A stretch of DNA of 64,000 bases, taken from the NCBI GenBank assembly GCA_019096065.1, contig JAGUCH010000001.1, forward strand, positions 1,178,001 to 1,242,000, given 5' to 3'. The stretch is from Paracyclopina nana (taxonomy: Eukaryota > Arthropoda > Copepoda > Cyclopoida > Cyclopettidae). Below are positions 1-10,300 of this stretch, piece after piece. Position 1 is the stretch's first letter; each line of letters opens with the position of its first letter. The notes below the pieces were generated by a model, which searched no databases, was not told where the DNA came from, and saw only the letters and a program-made list of their open reading frames with translations. The position numbers were made by a program, and so were the translations under genes.

Positions 1-741
1 GAAAACATGTTTCATATTACGCACTTTTGTTGACAAAAAGTTGCGATTTTAGAATGATTTATACTTCAGGGCTACAAAGAAATGGCTCAAGGCGAAAATC
101 GAGGACTATTTTTGAATGCCAATTGTGGCATATTTATTATCATTACGATAATGACAGCATTTCATAAAAATACACTTTGGTCAAGATATTGACCAGACTT
201 GTTATACCAAAAAAGCCATTGTTTTTGCGCCTTGTTGGCAGCTGCAAAAACGTGGAATATCCATCAACAGATTCAAGTTTGTAATCGATTAATTCTACTA
301 CATAGGGGGAAAAAGGCTTATTTTTGCTTGTTGTAAGAAGCAAAAAATGTGCTATGTATTTACTGCTGAAGCAATAATTTTTTGCATTTTTGGCACCCTC
401 CATGATACTATTTTTGGCAGTTAAAAAAATGGCTTTAAAATGTGCTCAAAATAAAAGAGTACGTGTTAACGCAGTCATTTGTTTCTTGTGTAAAATGCCT
501 TTTAGCATAATATTGTAGCAGTCTCAAACCAGCCAAGCATGACTATTTTTCTCTGGCACCATTCAACTATGGAATTCACACAAAATCTCCTATACTAGTA
601 GTATCAAATCATGCCTTGATCAAGGCACATGTGCAAGTGAATTTCCAAGTGAAAAACAAGAATATTTAGCTTTCCAAGCAAAGTGCAAAAATATGAGTGC
701 TTTACAGGCTTAAAAATGGTAAGCAACTGACACTGAGTGAC
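1..741. other. AT-rich stretch, no gene seen
   Basis: No reading frame here shows codon bias, a recognisable domain or paired splice sites. The stretch is AT-rich with many short T and A runs. It could be intron or upstream flank of the exon at 1948-2091. Confidence 0.5.
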
Positions 742-994
742 TTAGGCTTAGTCTTTCGCAAGTTTTGTTTAGTCACGCTATTTAAATAGCTCACGGCATA
801 AAATGTATTTTAATAGCCTCTGAAAGTATTTAAATAGCTGCTATTTAAATTCGTTTTAAATAGCTGCTATTTAAATTAGTTTTAAATAGCTGCTATTTTA
901 ATACGTTTTAAATAGCTGCTATTTAAATACGTTTTATGTTATGAGCTATTTAAATAGCGAAACCATGCAAATAGTGCGAAAGACTAAGCCTTAA
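742..994. mobile_element. Palindromic MITE-like element with internal 26-bp tandem repeat
   Basis: The left end TTAGGCTTAGTCTTTCGCA is mirrored at the right end by TGCGAAAGACTAAGCCTTAA. The match continues imperfectly inwards through a shared CTATTTAAATAGCTCA block. Between the arms lie about four 26-bp units (832-935) built on AAATAGCTGCTATTTAAAT, itself nearly palindromic. There is no coding capacity. The structure is that of a short non-autonomous inverted-repeat element; no clear target duplication was found. Confidence 0.6.
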
Positions 995-1947
995 TTCATT
1001 TTGGGCAAAAAATAAAATTCATTTTTGCGCTACTTTTGAAATTTTGCGCACCAAAAGGAGTATTTTTAAAATTACGAATTTTGGATTATTTTTCATCAGG
1101 AAAGAGGTGAAAGTCGACGGTTTTTTAAAATTGAAATTAGAATGGCTTTCGATGAAAGTAGTTTGACCCCACATTTGTTCCACTATTTCGCAAAAGACGA
1201 CTTATCACGACATTGCTTAGTAGTGTGACTAGTCAGTTGTTAATGGCTTGCGCAATTTGACTTTTTTCAATATTTTTTCACCAATGAATTCTACCAAAAA
1301 AGGAGAAAAATGCAGTACAAACTTTCCCGTTGTAGCCTTGCAAAAAATAAGCAATAGATAATCTAAAGCAGCAATTATATTTGATGAATTCACGCAACCT
1401 TTGAATGATTCACCTTGATTTTTTTTTCGTCTTGGCTTTATTTTTTTGACTACAAAATTAAATCTGGCATATAAATCTTGCATGGTTGTCAATTCTCTCA
1501 TTTCTACCCTATATAAATCGATTGGGGGAATAAAGCACAAAAAAGGGAGGCCACACACGTGGCAAAGTGGAAAAAAAGGAAAATTAATGCTACAACACAA
1601 AGCTTAATTAGGGGTATAGCATATATCCATAAGGTCACACTTGTGAACGTTTACTCACGCTTTACGAAATATTTTCTCAGCTAATTGCATCACGTGAAAA
1701 AAGCAGTTAGCTGAGTAATTTTAGAGTCTGCACTGAAAAAAACAAAACTTTGCAACAAAGAGTAAAAAATAATATTATGTTCATGTACTACAATTCAAAA
1801 AGCTTCCTTTTTCGCTTCTTCGCTATGCTCGGATGAAAAAAAAATTGCTCGGTTATCAATTTTTTTCCCGATCTATAAGGGACTTTTTTGGTGGGCCAAA
1901 TTTTGGCAAATTCAACCATTTTTACTTGATTATTTTTATTATTTCAG
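995..1947. other. Non-coding, no gene seen
   Basis: AT-rich DNA running into a polypyrimidine/AG acceptor directly before the exon at 1948. The longer open frames show no recognisable protein features. Confidence 0.5.
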
Positions 1948-2091
1948 AGCTCTGGGAATACAAGATTACGACGCTCAGCGTCGGCCTCGCGACGTGACTC
2001 GAAAGAGGCCAAATTTCGCGAAAAAATCGCCGAATTGGAAGACATCATTCGCCATCAAACAACTCAGTTTCAAAGGGGCCACCAAGATATG
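1948..2091 (+). CDS. Internal coding exon, coiled-coil-like, of unclear parent gene
   Basis: A 144-nt exon, phase 0 at both ends, sits between an acceptor (ATTTCAG) and a donor (ATG|GTAAGC). The 48 codons begin with a Ser/Arg-rich stretch (SSGNTRLRRSASASRRDSKE) and continue into a charged heptad-like segment (FREKIAELEDIIRHQ). It reads like part of the large coiled-coil protein encoded downstream, whose exons are also mostly phase 0. However, it lies 2.3 kb upstream of the ATG exon at 4344. It could belong to an alternative upstream promoter isoform, to a displaced exon (local rearrangement or assembly error), or to another gene starting outside the window. There is no ATG or stop inside. Confidence 0.6.
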
Positions 2092-2775
2092 GTAAGCCAG
2101 CAAAAAACCCTTCTTTTGTATGCATTTACCTGAGTGAAATGACAGATTCCTTTTTTACATTTACTTATACGAGCAGAATAAGATTTCTCTCATAGGAAGA
2201 GAACTTACTCCAGCGCGCGTAAAAAATGCACATTTGCACAAATCTCAATTTCAATTTCTATCTTTCCACATCTTAATGAGCACATTAGGAATTTTCCTTG
2301 TTGTTCTGCGGCGAAGCCACAATGCATCGTAATTTTTCCATGCATGAAGAGACAAGGCCTTAAAATATGCAAGAGCATTTTAAAACCATTATAAAAAACA
2401 AATGATTTGGTCGGCCTTTTTTAAGGATGCTTATGGAGCATTTAATGTGCATTTGAGGGTGAATAGAGGTTCAAAGTGGACATCAAAAGTGACATTTCTA
2501 CCTTTTATTCGAGTGGTATCTTATGCAGGGCTAAAAAGTGTTTGATGTTCGAATGTATGAGATTTTCACTCACTGCATGAATACACGCGCGCGAGAGCAG
2601 GGATATGATAAATGGTGAAAAAAGCGCGAATTGATGTGCCTCATTTTTCGTCCTGAATCACTTCCGTGAATCTGAATCAACAAAAGCTTCTATTATAATC
2701 TGTAGTTCAGCAGCAATCTTGACAGTTGTGTTAGAGCTAATTAATTGACTCGAGGAGATTACGCTTCACAATATG
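2092..2775. other. Non-coding, no gene seen
   Basis: Follows the exon donor. AT-rich, with a short (CG)n-like run at about 2585-2595; no supported gene, RNA or repeat boundary. Confidence 0.5.
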
Positions 2776-3557
2776 ATATCTATTTATATATGTAAACAAT
2801 TTATAAAACAAGCTAATAAAACAGCTGAGCAAATTTTGTAAAGTAAAAATCGAGTGGCAACTTTGCGGGCTCGAGCTTGCGAGAGCAAAGTAATGCTACG
2901 AGATTTTTACTTTGCAAAATGAGCGCAGATATTTTGTAGGCATGTTTTGTAATTTGTTTACATATATATACGATTTTATATGATGGAAAGTAATTTTCAA
3001 ATGTTAATGAAGTTACCAGACCAGCCAATCTTGACTTAGCATTTGATCCATTACTTTGAGGGGATGGGTTGATAGGCCTTTAGTAGGGTAAGAGTAGACT
3101 AAAGTGGTTATGAATCACGTAAAATGTGTGCGTATTGAATTTGGCATTTTCTGAAGCTAATAGATTTGTTAGATCGAGTTTTGTCTGGTATCTCTGATAG
3201 AGACTCTACTACTCTGCTGAACTTAGCTTAGCTTAGAAGAAGAATAAAAAGGAATTCTAGCATCAATTTCTCTATCAGTATTGGTAGCTCAGTCAGTAGA
3301 GCGTCGGATTCCTAATCTAGATGATCAGGGTTCAATCCCCATGCAAGGCATTTTTTCTCCTTTTTTTCTGCAATGGGATTTACTTCTTGGACAATATCTG
3401 GTCAAACAGAGGAGCAACACACCTTATAAAATACTTTATAATGTGTGTCACTTGATAAAGTAAAACGTCAGGGCCTTTATATATGTGTAGTTATATGAAC
3501 TGAGAGGAATTGGTAAACTGAATTATACATGCGAAAATTACTTTCCATCATATAAAA
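2776..3557. mobile_element. Composite non-autonomous element with tRNA-like core, copy 1
   Basis: Two parts are seen. The left 200 bp is an inverted-repeat hairpin: TATATATGTAAACAA near 2785 against TTTGTTTACATATATATA near 2955, and AAGTAAAAATC against GATTTTTACTTTGC further in. The right part (2974-3557) is bounded by perfect 25-bp inverted repeats (TTTTATATGATGGAAAGTAA... against its complement ending TTTCCATCATATAAAA). Inside it is a tRNA-like segment (about 3278-3350) with polymerase III box A (TAGCTCAGTCAG, 3285-3296) and box B (GGTTCAATCCC, 3329-3339). A second copy at 40821-42540 shares both parts in the same order, which shows they move as one unit. There is no coding capacity. Confidence 0.75.
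3278..3350 (+). pseudogene. tRNA-like sequence inside a repeat (not a functional tRNA)
   Basis: Box A and box B are intact and spaced as in a tRNA. The anticodon-loop position could be read as TTCCTAA (anticodon CCT). But the 7-nt acceptor arms do not pair and the outer T-stem pairs are mismatched, so I do not call a functional tRNA. It is better explained as a tRNA-derived promoter module of a SINE-like element. Confidence 0.6.
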
Positions 3558-4343
3558 GTGATTTCAACGCGCGGCGTTTTTTACGCTCGCGCAACCTTTT
3601 AGCAACTGCGTAGCAAATATGATTATTTCAGAAATCTCTCATAATTTCATCGAGTTTTCCATCCGGCTCAATTTTACTCAATATCTTATGTCTTTTGGAC
3701 TTTTTTGGGCGAATGAAGTAAATATGTAACTGAATTTTATAGGAAAAACCAGGAAATGTCAGCTTGAAAAGCTGTAAAAAAAGAATTACTCAGACTATTT
3801 TACTCTTGAAATAATATGATTATTATCATAAAATGCACTTAGTTTAGGTATAAACTAAGCTTAGAGAGTTGACAACGAATTCCGCAATTTTGCAATTATT
3901 TATTTACTGATGTTTACTAGCAGCAGAAACCACAGTGTTAACTTTCGGCGTTGCGTTGTCCACTCTCCAAGTTTATTAGGTAGCTAACTCGGTATATAAC
4001 AAAATATGTATGCTTTTTTATGGCTCATTTTTTGGGCTGGCGCGAAAGTAACCGTGGCCGAATTGACATTAGGCTTGGAATCGCGGAAACGCTCTCGGTT
4101 TAATGAGAGAAACCCTCCACGTTGGCACGAAGTTGCTAAAATAAAAAAAAAGGGTTTCGGCCTTTAGCTGCTAATAAGGCACGCACATCACATCATGATG
4201 CATGCGCGAGCGGAGCGCACTGTGTTCAAGCCGAAAAGTATGCGCGCGCTGCTGTTTTGCCAAGTTGATCTCAGTTCTCGGCCAACTCTCTGCTTGGCAG
4301 CTCTGTCATTGAGAATAATGTGAAGATTGAAAATATATAAATA
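3558..4343. other. Upstream flank / probable promoter and leader of the coiled-coil gene
   Basis: AT-rich to about 4000, then richer in GC and CpG towards the ATG at 4344, as expected of a 5' leader region. A TATATAAATAA run lies immediately before the ATG, but it is too close to serve as a TATA box for this start. No gene is seen. Confidence 0.35.
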
Positions 4344-7300
4344 ATGGCGCAAAACGTACAGAACATTTTGCACGACTCGCTGTCCACAGTGGGCGTGTTG
4401 AGGCGCGAGTCCTCCGCGTTATCCGTGGCCAGCTTGCCGGCCTCCATTTTGGCCCCGAAGCCATACAAGTCGAAAATACCCACGCCCTCGAAGGGCAGTT
4501 CCTCGGGGAGGTCCACGCCCCTCGGGGGCTCGAGGCAGGACCTGCGCTCGCCCCTCCCGCCCCCGCCCCCGCCGCTCGCCCCCAAGCCGCAGCTGTCACG
4601 CCCTCTTTTGCGCAGGGAAATATCTTCCCCGCCCTCGCTGGAAAACCGGCGAGGCTCGGCTGCGGCGGAAATCTGCCGCCCTCAAGCGGCCACGCCCGCG
4701 ACGAAGGGGGGCGTGGCGTCTAGGATCCCGCAATGGCGTGGCAGCTCTGAAAAGTTGAGCGTTATTCGCAAATGGGACTCCTCGGCCAGTTTGCAGGTAA
4801 GCGTGCACGTGGTTAATATTTCTTTTGTTTACTTGCATTAATTTTCCGCGAATCGAGAGGAGGGCGGCGGGCGGTCGCACTGACCCTCCCCAATTTGACG
4901 AGATTTTGCGTGCGTGTGTCCCTCCCGGGCGAAAACAACGTAAACATAAACAAAATTCCTTTCTATTGAGATTTATTGGAGAAACTGCGCTTTTCTGTGT
5001 ATTCTGCACATTTTCTTATGCGTAATTTATAGATGTGAAAAAGTAACGGATCGGATGAGTGTAGCTACGCTTTTAAATGGTAGGAAATGCCTTGCCCAAG
5101 GCAATTTCAAATGGTGGAACCACCTGTTATGGCAAGGAAAAAGTGCTCCTCGAAAAAGTGTCATCCATTGTTCTCACGCGGCTTGAAATAATATCGCTTT
5201 AACGAGTTTTTCTCAGATTTGCATTAGGCCGTTTAGCGCAGCAAACTATGCACTAAAATTGCCAAATTCAGCCCAGTAGCTTCACTGGCATTTTTTGATC
5301 CGAAACGAGAATTAAGGTATTCATTTCAATCGCCCATTTGGCTTGTTCTCATAAAACTTTGTAGGGCAGGCGGTAAGCAAAGCAAGGCACCTTGGTAGCT
5401 AATAACTCTGTAAGTATCGAGCCGATTGGAACCAAATTTGGAGGTAAAAATTGCAAAATTTCATCCGGACCGGATGTCTCTAAAACTGATTAGCCTCACT
5501 TTTAGTATGGCAATCCTCCAATCCGGATAAACTTGATCATGAGGATTCTTCAATATGTCCTTATGAATTCCTCCAAATTTGGCTCCAATCTGACTGGTAG
5601 ATTCTGAGATATAAGAGCGCAAAGTGCCTTGCTTACTTAATAGAAATGTTTATGAGAGCAATAGGCCGATTTCATATCTTCAAAGTCAAGCTAAGGCAGG
5701 CTAAGCCAGGTTCCTTTGGAGGCCAATAACTCAGCAAATACTGGGTGCATTGGCACCAAATTTGGTAGAGTTCATCAAATTGTCAACCTACAGCTGCGTT
5801 CCAAATTTGGTCAAGTTGCGAGGCCGTTTAGTGGAGGCCATTTTTTTAAAGCAAAGCAAGGTATCTTGTAGCTCATCTTTTTTTAAAAATCGGCCTTTGG
5901 ATGGGATCTTCCGATCCAGTTGAAATTTGGCATGGTGGCGTAATATTATGCTCTTCCAATGAATTATCAAATTTGGCTCCAATCGGCTGAGAAGTGGCTG
6001 AGCTTCGAGCCTCCAAAGTACCTTGCTTATTTGAGCTTGCGCACATGAAATCGGCCTTTTTAACTAAGGAATATTTCTTCTTATATTGGACATATCACAG
6101 CTTGAAAATCAATCCTAGAAATTTAGCAAAGGAGCCAATCTTGGTGGTCTGGCGGCCGACATTGGGGGTCGCAGGGCCCGTGGGATTTCAGCGAGATTTT
6201 GCCCCCATTCGAGCCGACAAAATTAAGGCCTTGGGGCTCGGTGAAATTGGGCCCGGAATTGCGCTGGGTCGGCCACGGCCGATTGAATGCACTTTGGTAG
6301 GCCCTGCACAAGTAGCTGTCGTGTGCCACCATATCGAGGCTGGCATGCGGCCAAACCACCGCGTGAAGAGCGCTCTGGTCGAGCCCCTTTGACCACGTCG
6401 ATTTGACGAACGAAAGCATCGCCTCAAAATCGGCCTTCATCAGCGCGAAATTCTCGCGCGTCAACTTCATGCCAAAACAACAGCCCACGATGGTGGCCAC
6501 GTGGTACGGATTGTCTCGCATGATGTGGTAGGTTCTCCCCGAGTTGTGCCACTCTTCCACGGCGGATTTTTCGCGCGTGCCAATTCGCGAATCGAGATCG
6601 CGACAATGCCATTCGGACACTAACGGGTCGGCCATCGGTGCGAATCGCCAGACCATGCCGAATTTTTGCGCGAGCTCCGGATATTGATCTGGAATGATTT
6701 TTTTCTCATTTTAATGTATTAGCTAGCAGGAAATGGGTTAAGTGGAGCTTTTTTCTAAGGGCTGATTGACAGCTGATACATTTGAGGTGTCGCGTGTTTT
6801 TGCCCCGCTTTTTTTGAAAATAATACATTTGACGCACAAAAAATGCGGCTTTGTCGATCGCAGGTTCTTCCATAGTTGCAAAAAAATTATACCAAGGGCC
6901 ATGTTAATCCTCTAGCCGTTAAGGCTCTCATTCTAATTTTTTAAGGCGTTTTCAAAAATTGGCTAAACAGCCTGGCAAAGCAAAACTCAAAAAAATGCAG
7001 AAAACCAAAATTGGCCTTTCTTGAAAAAAGTCGTTATATCGCCATTAACTGAACAGGCCAAAATGAAAAGTTTGCGTTTTACGTACATGGATTATTATTA
7101 CTGCTATTTTTTTTTGCGAAAATATTTTTCATGGTGATTCTGAAAAAACCTGCGACGGACCGAGCCTTTTTTACGTACCTATGCTACTGACGTCACAGAG
7201 ATCAAAGTTGTCCTGGGCGCAAAAAAGGTCGCACAATTCGCCAAATTTGGGGTCATCCCTGGCCTTGCTTCTGTCGTAATACAACCTCATGATGTATCCT

Positions 7301-10300
7301 GGATACAGCAGCTGTATCCCCGCCAAATTCTGGGCGATCCCGTTGAAGTAGGCTGAGTTGAGGGGGCCGTAAAACGAGTAGGAAATCACTTTCTGTCCCG
7401 CTCCTCGGTCAGTGGCTCGTTGGCCGCACACTGACTTCAAATCTGTGCTATTTTTCGAAACTTCTCGACACTGGCAATCAGGATCCAATTCCTTGAGGAC
7501 GATTGCTGTGTTTTCGGGTGGTCCTGCACTTTTTTTTCCTGGGAAACTTCCACGTGCGATCAAAAGGACCAAAACTATGGACAAGGCGAGGAATAAAAGC
7601 CTCTGTTTCACAGCCATGCTTCCAATTTAGTTTATGATAAGGTGTTTTCTTCACAATAGTAAGCTGATATGGCCTGATAAGGCTAATCTGACTAGACCTG
7701 CTGCATCGTGGGTGACTTTTGAACATGACACCTACCCTTCGACAGCATTGAGATAAAATGTCCAGCTTTTTTATTTCATTTGAAGCTTTTTTTGACATTT
7801 TATGGCTCAGCAAATTACATTTTTTACCGTATTTTACAATAGCCTTGTGTTCACTTGGTGAAAATGAAAAAAGTGAAATTTTGGAATTTTTCAAAAAACG
7901 TGCAACGGACTCGGCCGAAAAGTAATATTATGCTACAATTTTTGCCCCCCATGCATAATACAAAATAGGACCTGGATTGCATTTCATTTGTCATTAATAA
8001 GCTACAATTCAGTCTACAAGTGTCAGTTTCAATCAGAAGATTTTGCAGTGTAGTAGCTGAAAAATCTGCTGTGCACACAGGATTATTCAGCCTCTTAGGC
8101 CGCACAAAAAAGTAATTTCAAATGCTGTGCCAAATTATGTGATGTTGTAAATATGATTAGAAATTCAAAACGTTGCCCCATTTCTGTCTTGTCTGTCTCT
8201 CATTATTTGCCTTTGGGCCAGAGCAACTCAATCTCAATTTTGTGCACTTGTTCGTATACTCAGATCATTAAGATTTTTCTGCTGCAGCAGAAACACAACT
8301 CAATGTGCTCCAAGAATTTCGACTTTCGAATTTTTAAGGATTCTCAAATTTCGAATTATCAAGATTTTCGATTTTTCAAATTTGTAAGTTTTCTTGATTT
8401 TCAAATTTTTCATGATTTTCGAACTTTAAATCAAGACATTCGAATTTCGAATTTTCCAAGATTTTCGAATTTCCACCGTGGAAAATTAAATTTTTTTCGC
8501 CACCTGCTGCCACAATTATTAAGGCAAGCCTGGTTTCTTTTGTTACTTGTTGATTTTCTCGCCTAATCACAGCTTTGAAGCGCGGTTGCGTCATTGGCAG
8601 CCATTTTTGCATTGATCTGGCTCATGATCATCATTATCATCATCATCATGGTATATCGAGAGTTCATCATGGCAGTTTCTCTTGCCAAGCTTGTTGGACG
8701 CTTAAAAGTTTGAAGCCAACATCATTTAAGTTGACAAATAATCATTGAAAATCCTCCTCTTCAGGCTTCAGAAATCGGGGATGAATTGGCACTTTTGCTC
8801 GGTCACGCGTGACGAATTACTCTTTGGTGAACTCTTCAAAGTCTTCAAATGAAGAAGACTTTTTGCTTCGGGTTCACGCCTCTCTTTTTATGCCTGAAAA
8901 GCGCCCCCAAAAAAGCTGATTGAGCCAACCTTTTTGCATTATAGAGCGCTTTTCATAATAGAACCTCTTTGCTTAAATTGAGTGCAGGTGTACTTAATTC
9001 AGCTGTCGCGCGGGCGTTTTACGCGTCCGCGCAACAGCTGAAACAAAAGATTTTTGTCAAATAGAAGTTCAAATTCAAAATTGGAATTTTTGTGAGAAAT
9101 TGGCCTTTATGTAACGGGTTACAATAGACTACCAGACATGGCTTTTTTGCTCCAAAAATTACCGTCACTTGGCTTTTTGCGCAGTCAGCTGTTTTTCATG
9201 GTACATAATTGGTAGTTCGCATAAAAGCTTAGATCGGTTTGGAATTTGCAGAGTCAAGGATACATGATGATTGGCAACATATTTAGATCGTGCCCAAAGT
9301 TCGACACCTCAATTAGACCCGAATTCGATCTGTCATCCGATCGACTCTGCGCATCATGTGTGTGAGGCCAAAAGGTCCTGAAAGACACGATTCACACTAT
9401 TTAGTGGCAAGGAAAAAAGTCGCCGAAATCGTTTTCCCACGAATTGCGGATTGTGAACTTTGAACACCTCGAATCACTTTTCGAGCTCAAACTCGCGTGA
9501 TCGAGTTCACAAAATGGCTTCAGAAGCCATTTTCATCACTCTTCGCTAATTTGAAGAGCATTTTTTGCCTTCAATTTGATTGCTAAAAAACAGCTGACCA
9601 CTCAGTAAAATAAGAAGTGCGTTTTGAGAGCTTTTCTAAGAAGGGGGCGTTATCTGAAAAAGGAAACTTGCTCATAACAGTTCTTTTCTTAAGTAACGCA
9701 CCCCCAGACTGAGAAGATCTCAAAAAGATTTGTTTTGTGGGGTATACTTTAAAAATATAAATAGAGACCCAAATCATAACATTTTGTCGCTATCTAGTGT
9801 GAAAATATGGGAAATACTGGTTTGAAAAGGGATGCGACAACTTTTTTGTTGACAAAATGGAGCAATTTTTTTCAGGTGCACAACCCTTAAAAAAGCAGAC
9901 ATAATTCTGGTTTTTCTTAAGAAAAATCAAAGTTAACAAAAAATACAAGAAGAGGTATGAATGGTCATATTAATTGATGTTAACTCCTAGCTAAAAATTA
10001 AAGATTTAGCGAAAATATCGAAATTAAAAAAAGATTGTACCCCAGACGATCCGCTTGCAGTAGTACCTCATTCTGACTCAGGAAAGTGTTATTTTTTGGT
10101 ATCTTATGCAAAAATACAATTTCTGACAGAAAAAGCCAAGCCATAGACAAACAAGTTCTGAATGGAACTTTCTGGTAATGATTACTTCTTTTCCGGCTGC
10201 ACACCAATTTTGCCCATAAAGATCGCGTGGAAGACTCTATGTCAATGTTATTGTTATGATTTAGGTCTCTATAGCTAGCTTCTAATTATTATTAAGTGCC

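Noticed and set aside
3278..3350. A functional tRNA gene (Arg-CCT-like)
   Set aside because: Boxes A and B are present, but the acceptor arms do not pair, the T-stem is mismatched, and the segment lies in a dispersed repeat whose second copy has a different anticodon loop.
6123..6427. Plus-strand and alternate-frame proteins over the glycosyltransferase-like gene
   Set aside because: Shadows of the minus-strand exon, which carries the conserved motifs and a matching splice junction.
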